Source: Spongilla lacustris (lineage: Eukaryota; Porifera; Demospongiae; Spongillida; Spongillidae). From it: a stretch of DNA of 64,000 bases. The stretch spans positions 9,126,426 through 9,190,425 of the forward strand of contig OX442422.1 of NCBI GenBank assembly GCA_949361645.1. Reading direction: 5' to 3'. The translations under genes and the position numbers were made by a program. The notes below the pieces were generated by a model. The model ran no database searches, was not told the DNA's origin, and saw nothing but the letters and a program-made list of their open reading frames with translations. This document shows positions 31,830 to 42,669 of the stretch, one piece after another. How positions within the stretch are numbered: the stretch's first letter is position 1; each line of letters starts with the position of its first letter.

Positions 31830-33423
31830 CGAATTTTGTATTAAGAGAATTATCAAGTTACCAAATCATTACTAATTAAAATGTATACGTTTACGCGCAA
31901 ACGTAAGTGGTACATGTACGTACTGCACATGAATATGCCAGAACGCCTACGCGACAGTGCCAATACGGGTGGACAAATTAAAACTTTTAAATGTGATGTG
32001 ACCTCGTCTTGTATAGACGGGGGAGGGGGGGAAGTAGTCATTTGACTCGTTCGCCTGAAAGCGATCCAAATGCACGCGGGCGCGTCCGTGGGATAGCTCT
32101 GCTTTGTGTTCAAACGAAGAATCATCACATCTCGGCCGGAACAAATTGCGATGCAACTGAACCAAGTTGCTAATCAATTTCGATTTTGCGGAGCAAAATT
32201 GCCGTGCAAAGTAAATTATTCCCTGATGGGTATGATCCGAGAGCAAAAATGTGGACGAGCCCAGAGCAAAAATGCGTAGGAGCTGAGGCAATTGTTTACA
32301 TGCGTTTTCCAATGATTGGTCATGGCGGTAAAAATTGTAACATGTCTTCCATCGCGATTTGTTCACGATGATCCGTTTTACAGTTTCTGTTTTTGTTTAG
32401 AACTTGTCCACGGAATGCAGAGCGTTATAAGGCAGCGCAAGGTTATGCCAGTTATCCTCCCTATTTGCGCGTCGGGTAAGTTAGTCTCGTTCTCAAACCA
32501 TATGACGCAATGTTTATCGCATAATCGAAGTAACTCTCATATACCATGAAATCATTAAAAAAACGCGACCCGCGTATAACTCACGAACCGAGAAACGGAT
32601 AGTGTAGCTTTTTATTGCTATCGAGCCACAATGGAAAGACGATCATTTTCATGTTTTGTTCAAGTCGCCAAACCGTTTACTTTAAGAGAACAAAAAGGCT
32701 CGTAGTTCTCGTTCCCAGACCGTAATTTGTCCATAGTCGTCGTCGTCGTCGTCGTCTTTATGGGTGAGTATAACTCCAGATAGGAAAGGTTTTAAAGAGC
32801 GCCAGTTAACCAATAAATGTAGAATTTACCTACCGACTGCCCCTTGATGTCAGATATACATGTTTGGTATGAAGCAACAATTACATCCGAGTACCAAACA
32901 CAAGCGTTCCCATGACAATACCCATACGTATAATTAGACATTTATGGTACCATTAGCTTTTAACTGACGCTGTCAAAATGCCTTCACGGGAACAAAAGTG
33001 GAGAAAAAAGCGACAAGAGGAATACGTCCTAAATCGAGACTATCAGTTAGAGTCCTCCCGATTTCGGTACGATGCTGATGCTGAACAAAGGCGGGCGTTT
33101 GTGGAGTCGAACCGAGCTTATAAGAGGTGGCGAGGAAAAGAATTCCGTTGCGGTGCGAGCTCCTAAGAGGCGGCGTTATGAACTGAACTCAGACGAGAAA
33201 CGAGCTTCTATGAGGCAAAGCTTGGCACGCGAGTTTCGATCTAGAACAGCTGTAAATGTAACATAACTGTAAACATTGTGTTGCTAGGCAATAAACATGG
33301 GAATTACAACGGCTGGATTTTGTCATACAATCGTATTTACTTGTACATTGGACTAGTATGTATGGGTTGCAAAGTACATGTACACCTGTATACTGGTAGT
33401 AAAAAAAAAAATGAATGAAACAA
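30883..33423. mobile_element. Large palindromic transposon block with basic ORF relics in both arms
   Basis: 30883-31341 is the inverted match of about 32924-33400 (TTGTATGACAAAATCCAGCC against GGCTGGATTTTGTCATACAA; ACCATAAATGTCTAATTATA against TATAATTAGACATTTATGGT). The arms carry opposing relics of one basic N-terminal sequence. On the plus strand at 32978 it reads MPSREQKWRKKRQEEYVLNR, then AEQRRAFVESNRAYKRWRG; on the minus strand near 31190, similar NQESNRASKRW. Arg/Lys-rich tandem pieces like these occur at the start of large eukaryotic transposon proteins, but I cannot name the superfamily. The inner part has repeated AGAGCAAAAATG motifs and a G run of over 30 (31798-31830). Confidence 0.7.
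32401..32475 (+). CDS. Possible transposon exon
   Basis: Between TTTTGTTTAG and GTAAGTTAG, read with one leading base: TCPRNAERYKAAQGYASYPP, then YLRV. The copy inverted at 34700-34790 keeps the sequence but has a two-base insertion, so at least one copy is dead. Function unknown. Confidence 0.35.
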
Positions 33424-33701
33424 GATATAAAAACATTCTCTCTGAGAAAGTTAGTGGTATATAGGATTTGAAGGCAATGGTGGTGTAAAATGGAAGGGAA
33501 CAAGAGATCAACGATGGTACAAATTTTTTGAATAGTCCTATATTTAGCAATGTAAAATGTATACATACTACGAAAGTGCTAAATATTCAAAAAATTTGTA
33601 CCATCGTTGATCTCTTGTTCCCTTCCATTTCAGTTACACCACCATTGCCTTAAAATCCTATATACCACTAACTTTCTCAGAGAGAATGTTTTTATATCTT
33701 C
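33424..33701. mobile_element. Palindromic MITE, copy 2
   Basis: Same ends as 30024-30305 (AGATATAAAAACATTCTCTC and inverse). Shared internal motifs include GGAAGGGAACAAGAGATCAA and TGGTGGTGTAAAA. With copy 1 it brackets the palindromic block 30306-33423 in mirror arrangement. Confidence 0.9.
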
Positions 33702-34107
33702 TGTATAAACAAAAAACGCTCGTATAGGTCTGGTGTTTCGAATGGGGTGGAAGTGTACCAAACCTTGGAATTCGTGCGCACTTTAATTATGAAGTAGTAC
33801 ATAAACAAATATGCCACCATTGGCTCGACCCAGACCCACACTGAGTGGATACTGTCGAACGAGCTGTGCGTTTTGCGATGACAGACTGAGAGTGGAGACA
33901 CTGAAGGACAAACAGAAGGAGGCAATTTTTAGTGCGAGTTAATTCTTTTCAAATCTCACGTCTATGGTCGATGCTGCTAGAGAGGTTAAATTCATCTGTA
34001 AAATGACACATCGTTTATGTCGTCGACGTCGTTATTTACTTAAGACTAAGTAGCACAACTGTGTGACATATATAGGTTTTGTCCAACCCTTTCTTCGCAC
34101 GAATCGT
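33702..34107. other. No gene seen
   Basis: Mixed-composition spacer. The minus frame at 33692-33925 has no recognisable content. Confidence 0.4.
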
Positions 34108-34190
34108 AGGCAGTGGCGTAGCGAGGGGGGGGGGGGGGGGGGGGGCAATTGCCCCCGGGCGCCGACCTAAGGGGGGGCGCCAAAATGCCT
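34108..34190. mobile_element. Dispersed element end, inverted relative to 26455
   Basis: CAGTGGCGTAGCGAGG, a pure G run of about 24, CAATTGCCCCC and GGCGCCAAAATGCC. See the copy at 26455-26552. A related CCCCC / GGCCAAA..GCAAGGGGGA motif is tandemly repeated at 34385-34460. Confidence 0.65.
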
Positions 34191-34689
34191 AGGTGTTTAC
34201 TATAAATAGCATTGCAATGCGTACCGGATAATAAACCGAGGAAAGGCTTATGGTAATGCTCTTATGTTTATTGATTAGAAACAGCAAGCCCGTACATACT
34301 GTTGATGAAATTGTTATTTTCGTATAATTGGAGCGAATTTTGGAACAAGAAATTAAATTAAGCAGCAGGGCGCCCCCCCCCCCCCGCTCGTATATTTGGC
34401 CAAACGCAAGGGGGACCCCCCCCTCCTCCCGCTTGTATATTTGGCCAAAAGCAAGGGGGATTACAAACTGAAACCACCAGCTTTGTATATATCCCGTGTG
34501 TGTGTGTGTGTGTGTGACATAACTATTATACAGCTTTATAAAACCAAACTCACGTTCTGTCATCATTTGAACTGTAATAGTAGGAGAAGACATGAGCTTT
34601 GTTTAATACAAGGGAGACATATACCTTGTGGCTTTAGCAGCAAGGCCACACACACACACACACACTGTCTGTAGGCCTATGATACTTAC

Positions 34690-35515
34690 TCGACAGTGCA
34701 GTACACACACGCGCAAATAGGGAGGATAACTGGCATAGCCTTACGCTGCCTAATAAACGCTCTGCATGCATTCCGTGGACAAGTTCTAACAAAAATAGAA
34801 ACTGTAAAACGGATCATCGTGAACAAATCGCGATGGAAGACATACATGTTACTCTTTTTACCGCCATGACCAATGACGTATTGGAAAACGCATGTAAACA
34901 ACTGTTTTTCAGCTTCTATGCACTTTTGTTCTCATCTCCTACGCATTTTTGCTCTGGGCTCGTATTCATTTTTGCTCTCGGATCGTACACATTTTTGCTC
35001 TCCAACCGTTGCTCGTATGTACAACCTATACCGGGCCACCGTAGTATTGTCATGGGTACGCTTGTGTTTGTTACTCGGACGCTTTATGCTAAACATGTAT
35101 ATCTGACATCAAGGGGCAGTCGGTAGGTAAATTCTACATCTATTGGCATAATTGGCGCTCTTTAAAACTGTTCCTATCTTTGGAAAACGCTTGTGTTTGG
35201 TACTCAGACGTTTATACCTAACTTGTATATCTGACATCAAGGGGCAGTCGGTAGGTAAATTCAACATCTATTGATGTAACTGGCGCTCTTTAAAACCTTT
35301 CCTATCTCGAGTTATACTCACCCAATAAGACGACGACTATGGAGAAAAAACAGTCTGGGAACGAGAACTACGAGCTTTTTTGTTCTCTTAAAGCAAATGG
35401 TCTGGCGACTTGAACAAAACATGAAAGTGATCGTCTTTCCATTGCAATAAAGAGCTGCACTATCCGTTTCTCGGTTCGCGAGTTATACGCGTCAGTTTTT
35501 AATGATTTCATGATA
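34690..35515. mobile_element. Rearranged second copy of the 32.2-32.95 kb transposon interior
   Basis: 34695-35000 is the inverse of about 32225-32480 (GGAGGATAACTGGCATAGCC against GGTTATGCCAGTTATCCTCC). 35035-35515 is the inverse of about 32545-32945 (TATCCGTTTCTCGGTTCG against CGAACCGAGAAACGGATA). The two blocks are in the opposite relative order from a simple inversion. A roughly 130-bp tandem duplication (TCTGACATCAAGGGGCAGTC at about 35100 and 35230) is unique to this copy. Confidence 0.75.
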
Positions 35516-35722
35516 CGGCACAAATCCTATATGGAACCTACTACCGTAGGTTCCGATCCGTTCTTCATTCAAAATATGCATAGGATATGTCAGTGCATTT
35601 TGGATGGAATGTTCTGGTATGTGCAGCACGTGATGGTACATGCTCCGCTCTCCATTGAAACAATAAAATCCCTGTATTTGCCACATGTGTTACATGTATA
35701 GTTGTATACTACACGTACGTAC

Positions 35723-35812
35723 CATATTTGAAGTCGCCTGAGGCTTATCCTGGACACGATCCAAAAGATGCGGCAGCATGTCATCAGGAACTTTGCTAAT
35801 TGCTGCATAGAA
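35723..35812 (-). CDS. Possible transposon exon, unknown
   Basis: Read on minus: FYAAISKVPDDMLPHLLDRV, then QDKPQATSNM, ending at a GTACGT donor. Codon-like composition and a strong donor. It sits in transposon-rich DNA, so a transposon protein is likeliest, but no partner exon was fixed. Confidence 0.35.
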
Positions 35813-36129
35813 AAATTTAAGGTATACAATGAAATTAACATGTACATGTATATAGCGGAAAACGTACTACTTGTTCTGATGGAGCTGAAAGATCGAAATT
35901 TCAACCAGCGTTGGCAGCGTGATATAGACTGCTTGGCTCGCATCATATCCTCGTTGGTCCTGTCGCAATTATATAAAAACCACACCGTGACACCCTGACG
36001 TAAATATATATATATATTATAATTATAATATTATTTGTATATTTAACCCTGTACGTTCTATAATTGAATAGTCTTTTGGCACGTTGTCACAACTGTTACC
36101 GCGGCTATTACATATACAATTAATTGAAA

Positions 36130-36935
36130 CTACGTGCATGTATACCGCTATATCTCCTCCGCCTTTCCATTTCTAAGCACCCCCAAAGAAAAAAAAGTTG
36201 TCCACGGTCCAGATTTGCTAACATTACTTCATACGTACGCATGCAGCATGCATTATTATTTATTCAGTACTAGCTCGATTCAGTATTATTATTATTATAA
36301 AAATAACCTTACATGTAGCCAATTAGAACGTATATTATGAGTTGCAGCAGAAATGAAAGATTCCCGATCCGATAAGGCTGGCGCAAGAAAGAATCGGAGG
36401 TATGCATCGTCGAACAAAGTGCGCATAATCCCATATTTTAGTTTTTACACAAGTCACAAGTGTGCGTTAATGCATTTAGTAGTGGAACAATCACATTCAT
36501 GCTGGCCACAACGCACACCCTTCACACTTACACAAGTCCACGGCTAAAAAGCAGTGAAGCCTATACAACTTGCATTTTGTTGTATAGGATGACAGGTTGA
36601 AGGCAAGAAATCAATCAGCAGCCATTGCTTCCGGTTGCCACGGCAGAAAGAGCGCGATCGAGATGTAGCCCTGGAGTTCTAGTTTATTACCGGAATAGCC
36701 GGTGTCATAGGGTATACGGTCCGGGGCAATTTTTGGTCCGGGAGACCGTATTCCCTAAGGGATACTGACGCTCCCCCCCCCCCCCCCCCCCCCCCCCCCC
36801 CTAGGGAATACGGTCCTCCGGACCGAGTTCCCTGGCTGTACAAAACCAGGCCCGTAGACAACTTTTTTTCTTCGGGGGTGCTGATAAATGAAAAGACGGA
36901 GGAGATATAGCAGTATACATGCATGTAGTTTCAAA
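36130..36935. repeat. Inverted-repeat element with a palindromic insert
   Basis: 36130-36205 (TATATCTCCTCCGCCTTTCC, AGCACCCCCAAAGAAAAAAA) is the inverse of 36855-36935 (TTTTTTTCTTCGGGGGTGCT, GGAGGAGATATAGCAG). Inside, 36738-36836 is another palindrome (GACCGTATTCCCTA/TAGGGAATACGGTC) around a C run of about 27. A basic frame at 36353 (MKDSRSDKAGARKNRRYASS) may be a transposon N-terminus. The end motif recurs at 38495-38540. Confidence 0.65.
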
Positions 36936-38539
36936 TAATTGTATACTCTGCAATAAGTAATTATGTACAAATTATAGGAGAAAATATAGAAGGCAAAATA
37001 ACAAAATATTACACATGCTGCCTGTAAATGTACTGCCTGCTTGAATAAATTGGTTTCCAATCACTTAAGGTCTTCTAAGAGGCCTCGTGGATATGTATAG
37101 AACGATGCACCTGTTCAGCCTGTTTAGATTCATTGTACTTCTCAGCCATGAATGGATGAAAGAATGAGGATATCGATTTCTAGACCCTCTCCTCAGACAA
37201 AGCAGCACACATTTTTCACTGATATCTGTTGATTTTTGCTGCCATATGAACTGCATGGCGTACAGATCGACAGTCCATATTCATGTTTATTTTGCAATTG
37301 TCTTTTGTTGAACCCAGTTGAGGAGAACAGGCTGCTCTGTTACTGGAGTTCGGTTTTGAACAGCACAATATCATTCTTCTTCAACTATGGGTACACTTAC
37401 AAAATTTGTCGAACCAAACCTTTTCAATCCATTGGTTTAAAGTGTGGATGGCTTGAAGACCAAATCAAGATTTCAAACCAATATTTCTAAATGTAACATA
37501 TATTGGTTTGTGATTTTGTAATTCTCAGTAAAAGTTGTTATCTAGGTAGAGATCAGTCGACCTTAAATATGGTCATAATGAATTTTTGTTCATGTGTGGA
37601 ACTTGATGAAGGGCAAGACATATACTGAAGCCAAGTTAATGTAATTGGTGTAATATTTCAAAGCTACATGGTCACGTCCCAATAATACTTTGGTAGCTGT
37701 AAACATCTATTTGTCTGTATTTGACATGGTGAGATGGATCTCAGATGCTGTGCATGTGATGGAAAGCATGCATATACGACTGTAGGTTCAAATCGCATTT
37801 GGCAAACATTTTTTTTCCAATCCTAAATGACTAGTTCAAACTTCAAACCAAAATTATAAGTTCACACTCAGTTTATGGTTAAAATCAAGATTTTTACTCT
37901 TCAAAATGTAGAAGTACGCTTAGGAAAATTAAATTTGGGCTGATTCGGTGTCCCCCTGTCAGTGGCAGGACACATTGAGTACATGCATGCATGCATGTAT
38001 GTATATATACGACCATCTATGTATATGAAGCACATTAATTTGTAGAACTCTCACAATCTCTAATAACAGGTAGATGCATATGGTAGGCTGCTGAGCAAGT
38101 ACATGTACCAGTGCATAGTTGTGTGGGTCTGGGATTGCAACAGACCCTGCAACATCTTATAGAGCTCACAGGAACTGGCATCCGATTGCTGGAGATATAT
38201 GAGTTGGGGTAGCGCATTCTATACTGCTAGTCCATGCAGGACTTTTGAAATACATCAAAATGCACATGCATGATAGCTTAAGCATACTTTTTTTGCGGAG
38301 GCACCCACGTAGAATCGAGCAATGAACAGCAAAAGAACAGTTATAAACCGAGAAATCAAAGAAATATAATTCATTTTTTATGCGCATGATTATACACATA
38401 TCTATAGCTGTAATTATACTTCACGTCAAAAGTTACATCATCTATGCATGCAAGAAAACCGCCTTTTTTTTTTTAAAGGTCTCCAAAAAATTTGGGGGTG
38501 CTTCAGCACCCCCAAGCATGCCGTTGTCTACGGCCTTGG
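36936..38539. other. No supported gene
   Basis: AT-rich DNA. It holds a direct pair of TTTCAAACCAATATTT-type motifs (37446-37505), a GCATGCATGCATG run (37983-37997), and a weak tRNA-like segment at 37720-37800. The minus frames near 38035-38399 show no domain. Confidence 0.45.
37720..37800 (+). other. tRNA-like (A box / B box) segment, weak
   Basis: TGGTGAGATGG at 37727-37737 fits an RNA polymerase III A box, and GGTTCAAATCG at 37785-37795 nearly fits a B box, 58 bases apart. The T stem and acceptor stem do not pair well. A decayed tRNA or SINE head is possible. Confidence 0.2.
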
Positions 38540-38994
38540 ACTGCCAAATCGTTCAAATCGCCCCGCGTGAAAGGACAGGACGTACAATCGCGTTTATTGG
38601 TGCACGTAGAGAGTGTGTTCGGTCATTAAACAATGAACTTGAAGTGCCACCAGATACTGACATGTGTACACACAATCCATCAAATCATTTTCAAGGCAAG
38701 CTCTACCCCAGAATTGGACCCCTCCCAGAAAATTTGCCCAGATCAGTTTATGACTTGACTATATGTATATACGACAATTATAAGGTATTTCAAGCACAAA
38801 ATTGCATACCTAATTCCATTTTGGTACAGCTGCAAAATTTTACTTCATACCTGCAATCCATAAAACAGCTTGCGAAATGCCGCATTAATTCCGCCGCTAG
38901 GATTACGGCCTTATTGAGATATCTGTATCGGAACCAGGCCCAAGGGATACTGGTACGAAATCGGTGTGCTACCATGCAGGTTGCAGCTTTATAG
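38540..38994 (+). CDS. ORF of unknown function, possibly transposon-derived
   Basis: Open for about 150 codons to TAG. It includes IVQIAPRERTGRTIAFIGAR, ECVRSLNNELEVPPDTDMC and LPRSVYDLTICIYDN. Amino-acid balance is protein-like. The 5' end runs into the AGCACCCCC element end, so the true start is unknown, and its 3' part overlaps the region I assign to an LTR retrotransposon on the other strand. I recognise no family. Confidence 0.3.
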
Positions 38995-39059
38995 GCCAAG
39001 CGATCGCGAGGTGCAAGAGTCACTACCACAACGTGAAGCCGCTTAAAGTAGTTCTCGTG

Positions 39060-39440
39060 CCTATAAACTTGATCAGTGTATAGAATGTCCAGCTATAAGC
39101 ACTTACACAGAACTCATTAATCTAGAATGTACCTAATATTTATCACTATTACATAACTATTACATAACTCCTCCTTTAGGAAGAGTCAGTCCCTGGACTC
39201 TTAATGACCAAGGGAAAATCCATAACGGGTGGGAGGTTTTCGAGTTCTGGTTGGGTATCGATGTGGAGGTCCAGGATCTGGCAGTTGAGGCTCAGCAGGC
39301 ACTGGTTGATCCTCCACTCCTCGATCTTCCACTTGTGCACGGGGTTCATGTAGCAACCGATTCTCTGTGGGTGTGTTTGTACCCACGTTGTCATCATCAT
39401 CATCATCTACAACATATGGAGAAATGTGCGGTCACGGGAA
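39060..39440 (-). mobile_element. 3' end of a Ty3/gypsy-like LTR retrotransposon
   Basis: On minus, the polyprotein tail reads PPHRYPTRTRKPPTRYGF, then a stop at 39201-39203. The (S/T)-R-x-R-K-P-P-x-R-Y motif is typical at the C-terminus of gypsy-type integrases. Past the stop comes a polypurine tract AAAGGAGGAG (about 39177-39168) followed directly by TTATGTAATAG, as expected at a 3' LTR start. Upstream coding sequence stops at a GAT run (39390-39405), so the element is 5'-truncated. The LTR end is not located. Confidence 0.65.
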
Positions 39441-40463
39441 TTAGCGGTATGTACAACTAACCGCAATGGGCAGTATAGGAGATTGTATGGAAAACTCAAG
39501 AAAATCCAATGTTCTGCTTCAATCTTATGCATTTGAAGATTTGCCCGACTAGTTCTATAAGATATAGGACATGGTAGGAATTGTCATGATTTTTTCAAAA
39601 TTTGTAGCCCCTTCCTGTCGGTTCCCTTGATTTTTCTGCTTTTGACTTGATGACATTGAAATTGATACCTAATTACCATATTCCAGCTCACATATCTGCT
39701 GTATTTAATGCGGTAAGGGATTTGCCCAACGTGTCCCCAAATTTTGAATCTATGGACATAATTATCGATCAGATTTTTGCTATAATAATTGCCGGTTCCT
39801 CTGAATTTTCTATTCATGCTGCGTACATTTGCACTGATCATCATCACGTGCGCATCTCAAATGATGAACCAATCTCGTACCCAGACAGAAAATATAATTC
39901 TAAATGTCTGCGGAGGAAGAACCACGCCCAATTGGCCTCGTGCCCAATAAATATTCCGCTATCTTTGTGGGCGTTATATCGTGAAAGGTACAAACCTAAT
40001 TGCAGCTCGATCGCGAGTTTTGACTCTGAGATTCAGCGAGTGTTTATTAGGCATTGCTGATACCTCTTGATATTCGGGTACTGATGCCGATGGTTGGATC
40101 CGCCACTTAGGTTGGAAGGTACGTGGCGCATCAGCTCTAGTCTCGTTCCCAGACCCTATCTGTGGGAAACAAGCTAGGCAAATATGGAATGCACCAGAGA
40201 TCTGTTATCTCTGGCGGCATCAATTACATTACAGGTACGCTTGGAATTTGCCCCGTACGGGCGATGCGGGGATTGGTAGGGGATTTGACAATATTTGACC
40301 GACGTGCAGATGGTTAGGTAGGGGCGGTTTGATGTTACAGCCACGCCTAATACATATGTATATTGTACGTCGATAGTTCAATCCCGACCACAGCATACCG
40401 CGTAATAAATTGTTTGATATGACGCGATATCAAATCCAGCGGCGTAGGAAGGAGTTTAAAAGT

Positions 40464-40494
<31 letters not shown>

Positions 40495-41574
40495 GCAAAC
40501 ATTTTAATGGTCATCAGGGGGGGGGGGGGGGGGGGGAGGGGGAGGATACCCGGCCCTCCCGCCCAGCCAGCTAGGGGAGTGAAATTGCCTAAATCATAAG
40601 CATAAGCACTCCACCCTCAATTATATCCCCTTATTTACTTTAATGCAAAGCTGCATTACAATTGAACACATTGCACACACATGCAACAATAATTAATCAA
40701 GTTTGTTATTACAGGGGTGTATATACATGTATAACGTTCAACTCTTAAACCTATGCCAATATTAGGAGGTACTAGCTATAGGAGGAGCCAATTTGCTGGA
40801 CTTGGTGTGAGGGGAAATGGCTAAAAGGGACTGAAAAAACAGTTGGAGGCAGTTGATAATAATTCTTGGAGTTGAAATGTATTTTGTATTCACTGAAGTG
40901 GACTATTCTTCACAGAAGGTTGACGGCTTATTTAGATTTAACCCCTCCACAAATTTACATGTACCTCTATACTGAACATATGTACTTGGCACTTGCTGTC
41001 ATGTATGAATTTAATATACAGCCTAATACCAGAGATCATATGATCTCTGCTATAACTCATGATTGAAACTAATTAACTGCTTGATTTTTTAAATATATAT
41101 TGCAGTAGTTAGGCTCCAATTATTTTATGTGGTTATGTAATTATATCAAAACCCTCATATTCAAAGCCCTCTATTATCAACGTTATTTAAGAATATTAGA
41201 GATAATTGATTTTAATACATACTAATAACTAAGGTTAGATTTGATTATGTGGTGGAACAGCACTGATTTCAAGTTACTGAATTCAATAGATATGTAAAAT
41301 CATAATTTGGTTTTAAGTTATAGCGGTTGAAGCTATTATGGGATGACTAATTTTACCATAACTAATTACTCCATTATTAAATGAACTCAAAACATTGGTG
41401 AGTCATTAAAAAGTTCATTAAAATTGTAGTGGCCTTTTAGGATTTTGAAGTTTGATTTGATGTTTTGAATGTTAACTAGCAAAATGCGCGCCATTTCAAA
41501 CTTTCTTCACAGCTATAATAAATTTTGTAACTAAAAGTTGTCATACATTGCAGTGTCAAATTAATTAATTGCAG
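39441..41574. other. No supported gene; G runs and short ORFs
   Basis: An open frame at 39647-40057 (IPAHISAVFNAVRDLPNVSP) looks mildly protein-like but has no partner exons. Two pure G runs sit at 40479-40495 and 40518-40536 in a GGCGTAGGAAGG-headed element. TCTCGTTCCCAGAC at 40141 is a short dispersed motif also at 32708 and inverted at 35357. Confidence 0.45.
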
Positions 41575-42025
41575 GCAATTGTCCTGATGCTGAGTCACTT
41601 CAGACCGAGGTAAATATTTGTGTAAATGGTTATGCATCATTCACAAGTTGATCTACTATAGGCTGAAGAGTCGATACAATCTTTTCTTGCTATGTCCAAA
41701 ACTTTTGAAGGATACGAAGAAAAAATGCGCATCTTGGCTAAGCACATTCCTGCCATGATCAAAGACAACAGAAATGTGAAGCAGTTTAGCTGCCAAGGTT
41801 ATGATTGTACACTGAAATAGTATTGTACCTGTATGTGTACTGTACATGTATATAGCTGTTGAGAAGCTAAATGATGATGCAAAAATGGATGTAAGCTTAC
41901 GGGACCCTGCCAGAGACATATTTTTTACAAAAGAAAGACTTGGCAATGGATCAGAATGGAAGAGACATAAATATCAATACAAAACCAAACCAGATGGAAC
42001 AAAGAAGATGAAATTGCATCCTTGA
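41575..42025 (+). CDS. 3' end of an unknown gene, three exons
   Basis: Exons 41575-41609, 41662-41797 and 41856-42025 join in phase (0 after the first, 1 after the second), all with AG/GT borders and 52-58-bp introns. The product segment reads NCPDAESLQTE, AEESIQSFLAMSKTFEGYEE, KMRILAKHIPAMIKDNRNVK, QFSCQ, AVEKLNDDAKMDVSLRDPAR, DIFFTKERLGNGSEWKRHKY, and ends KKMKLHP-stop. It is helical and charged with a basic tail. No domain is recognised. The upstream part of the gene is not visible. A frameshifted duplicate lies at 56300-56650. Confidence 0.65.
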
Positions 42026-42289
42026 TAGTTACAGGCAACAGGATGAACCCCTTTAATGTATCATGGTCACATTGTACATGTCATCTATAATCACATGCAT
42101 TGTGTATATGTAACAATGAGTAAAGAAGCACATATTACATGTACGTTGTGGGTGCAAGGATCAAGCATTTCAATAAAAGATGATGGTGTAGGGACTGATA
42201 CAGAAAACTAATGTGCAACGTGCGATAATGCATAAGGTTGTCATTTCTAACAGTGTACACATACAGTCATTTTGCAGCAGTTAAGAAGA

Positions 42290-42618
42290 ACTAGGGGTGT
42301 GGCATCAGAATTTGGAAGTGTTTGAGGGGTGACTCCTTCATGGTAATGGCATCCTGTTCAGCTGATCCTGGCAAGAGTACATTCAATTTCAGTGATGGAT
42401 CCAGGATTTCCAGTTTGTGTGGGTACAATTGACCTATGCCTCACTCCCGGTCCTGCTGGGGTATAGGGGAGCAGCTGTAAGAGTGTATGGAAGCTTTTCC
42501 ATTATATATGTATCAGTGCTTGTGCCTACAGTACATGTACAGACCATTACATGCATGACTAAGAGGTTTAAGCTCTTCCCATTGATGTGAGATAAGATAA
42601 CCACAGTCATTGCCACTG

Positions 42619-42669
<51 letters not shown>

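Noticed and set aside
35768..35998. Plus-strand ORF with plausible residues (ELKDRNFNQRWQRDIDCLAR)
   Set aside because: The opposite strand is equally open, and a better splice-bounded reading exists on minus for part of it, so neither was fixed.
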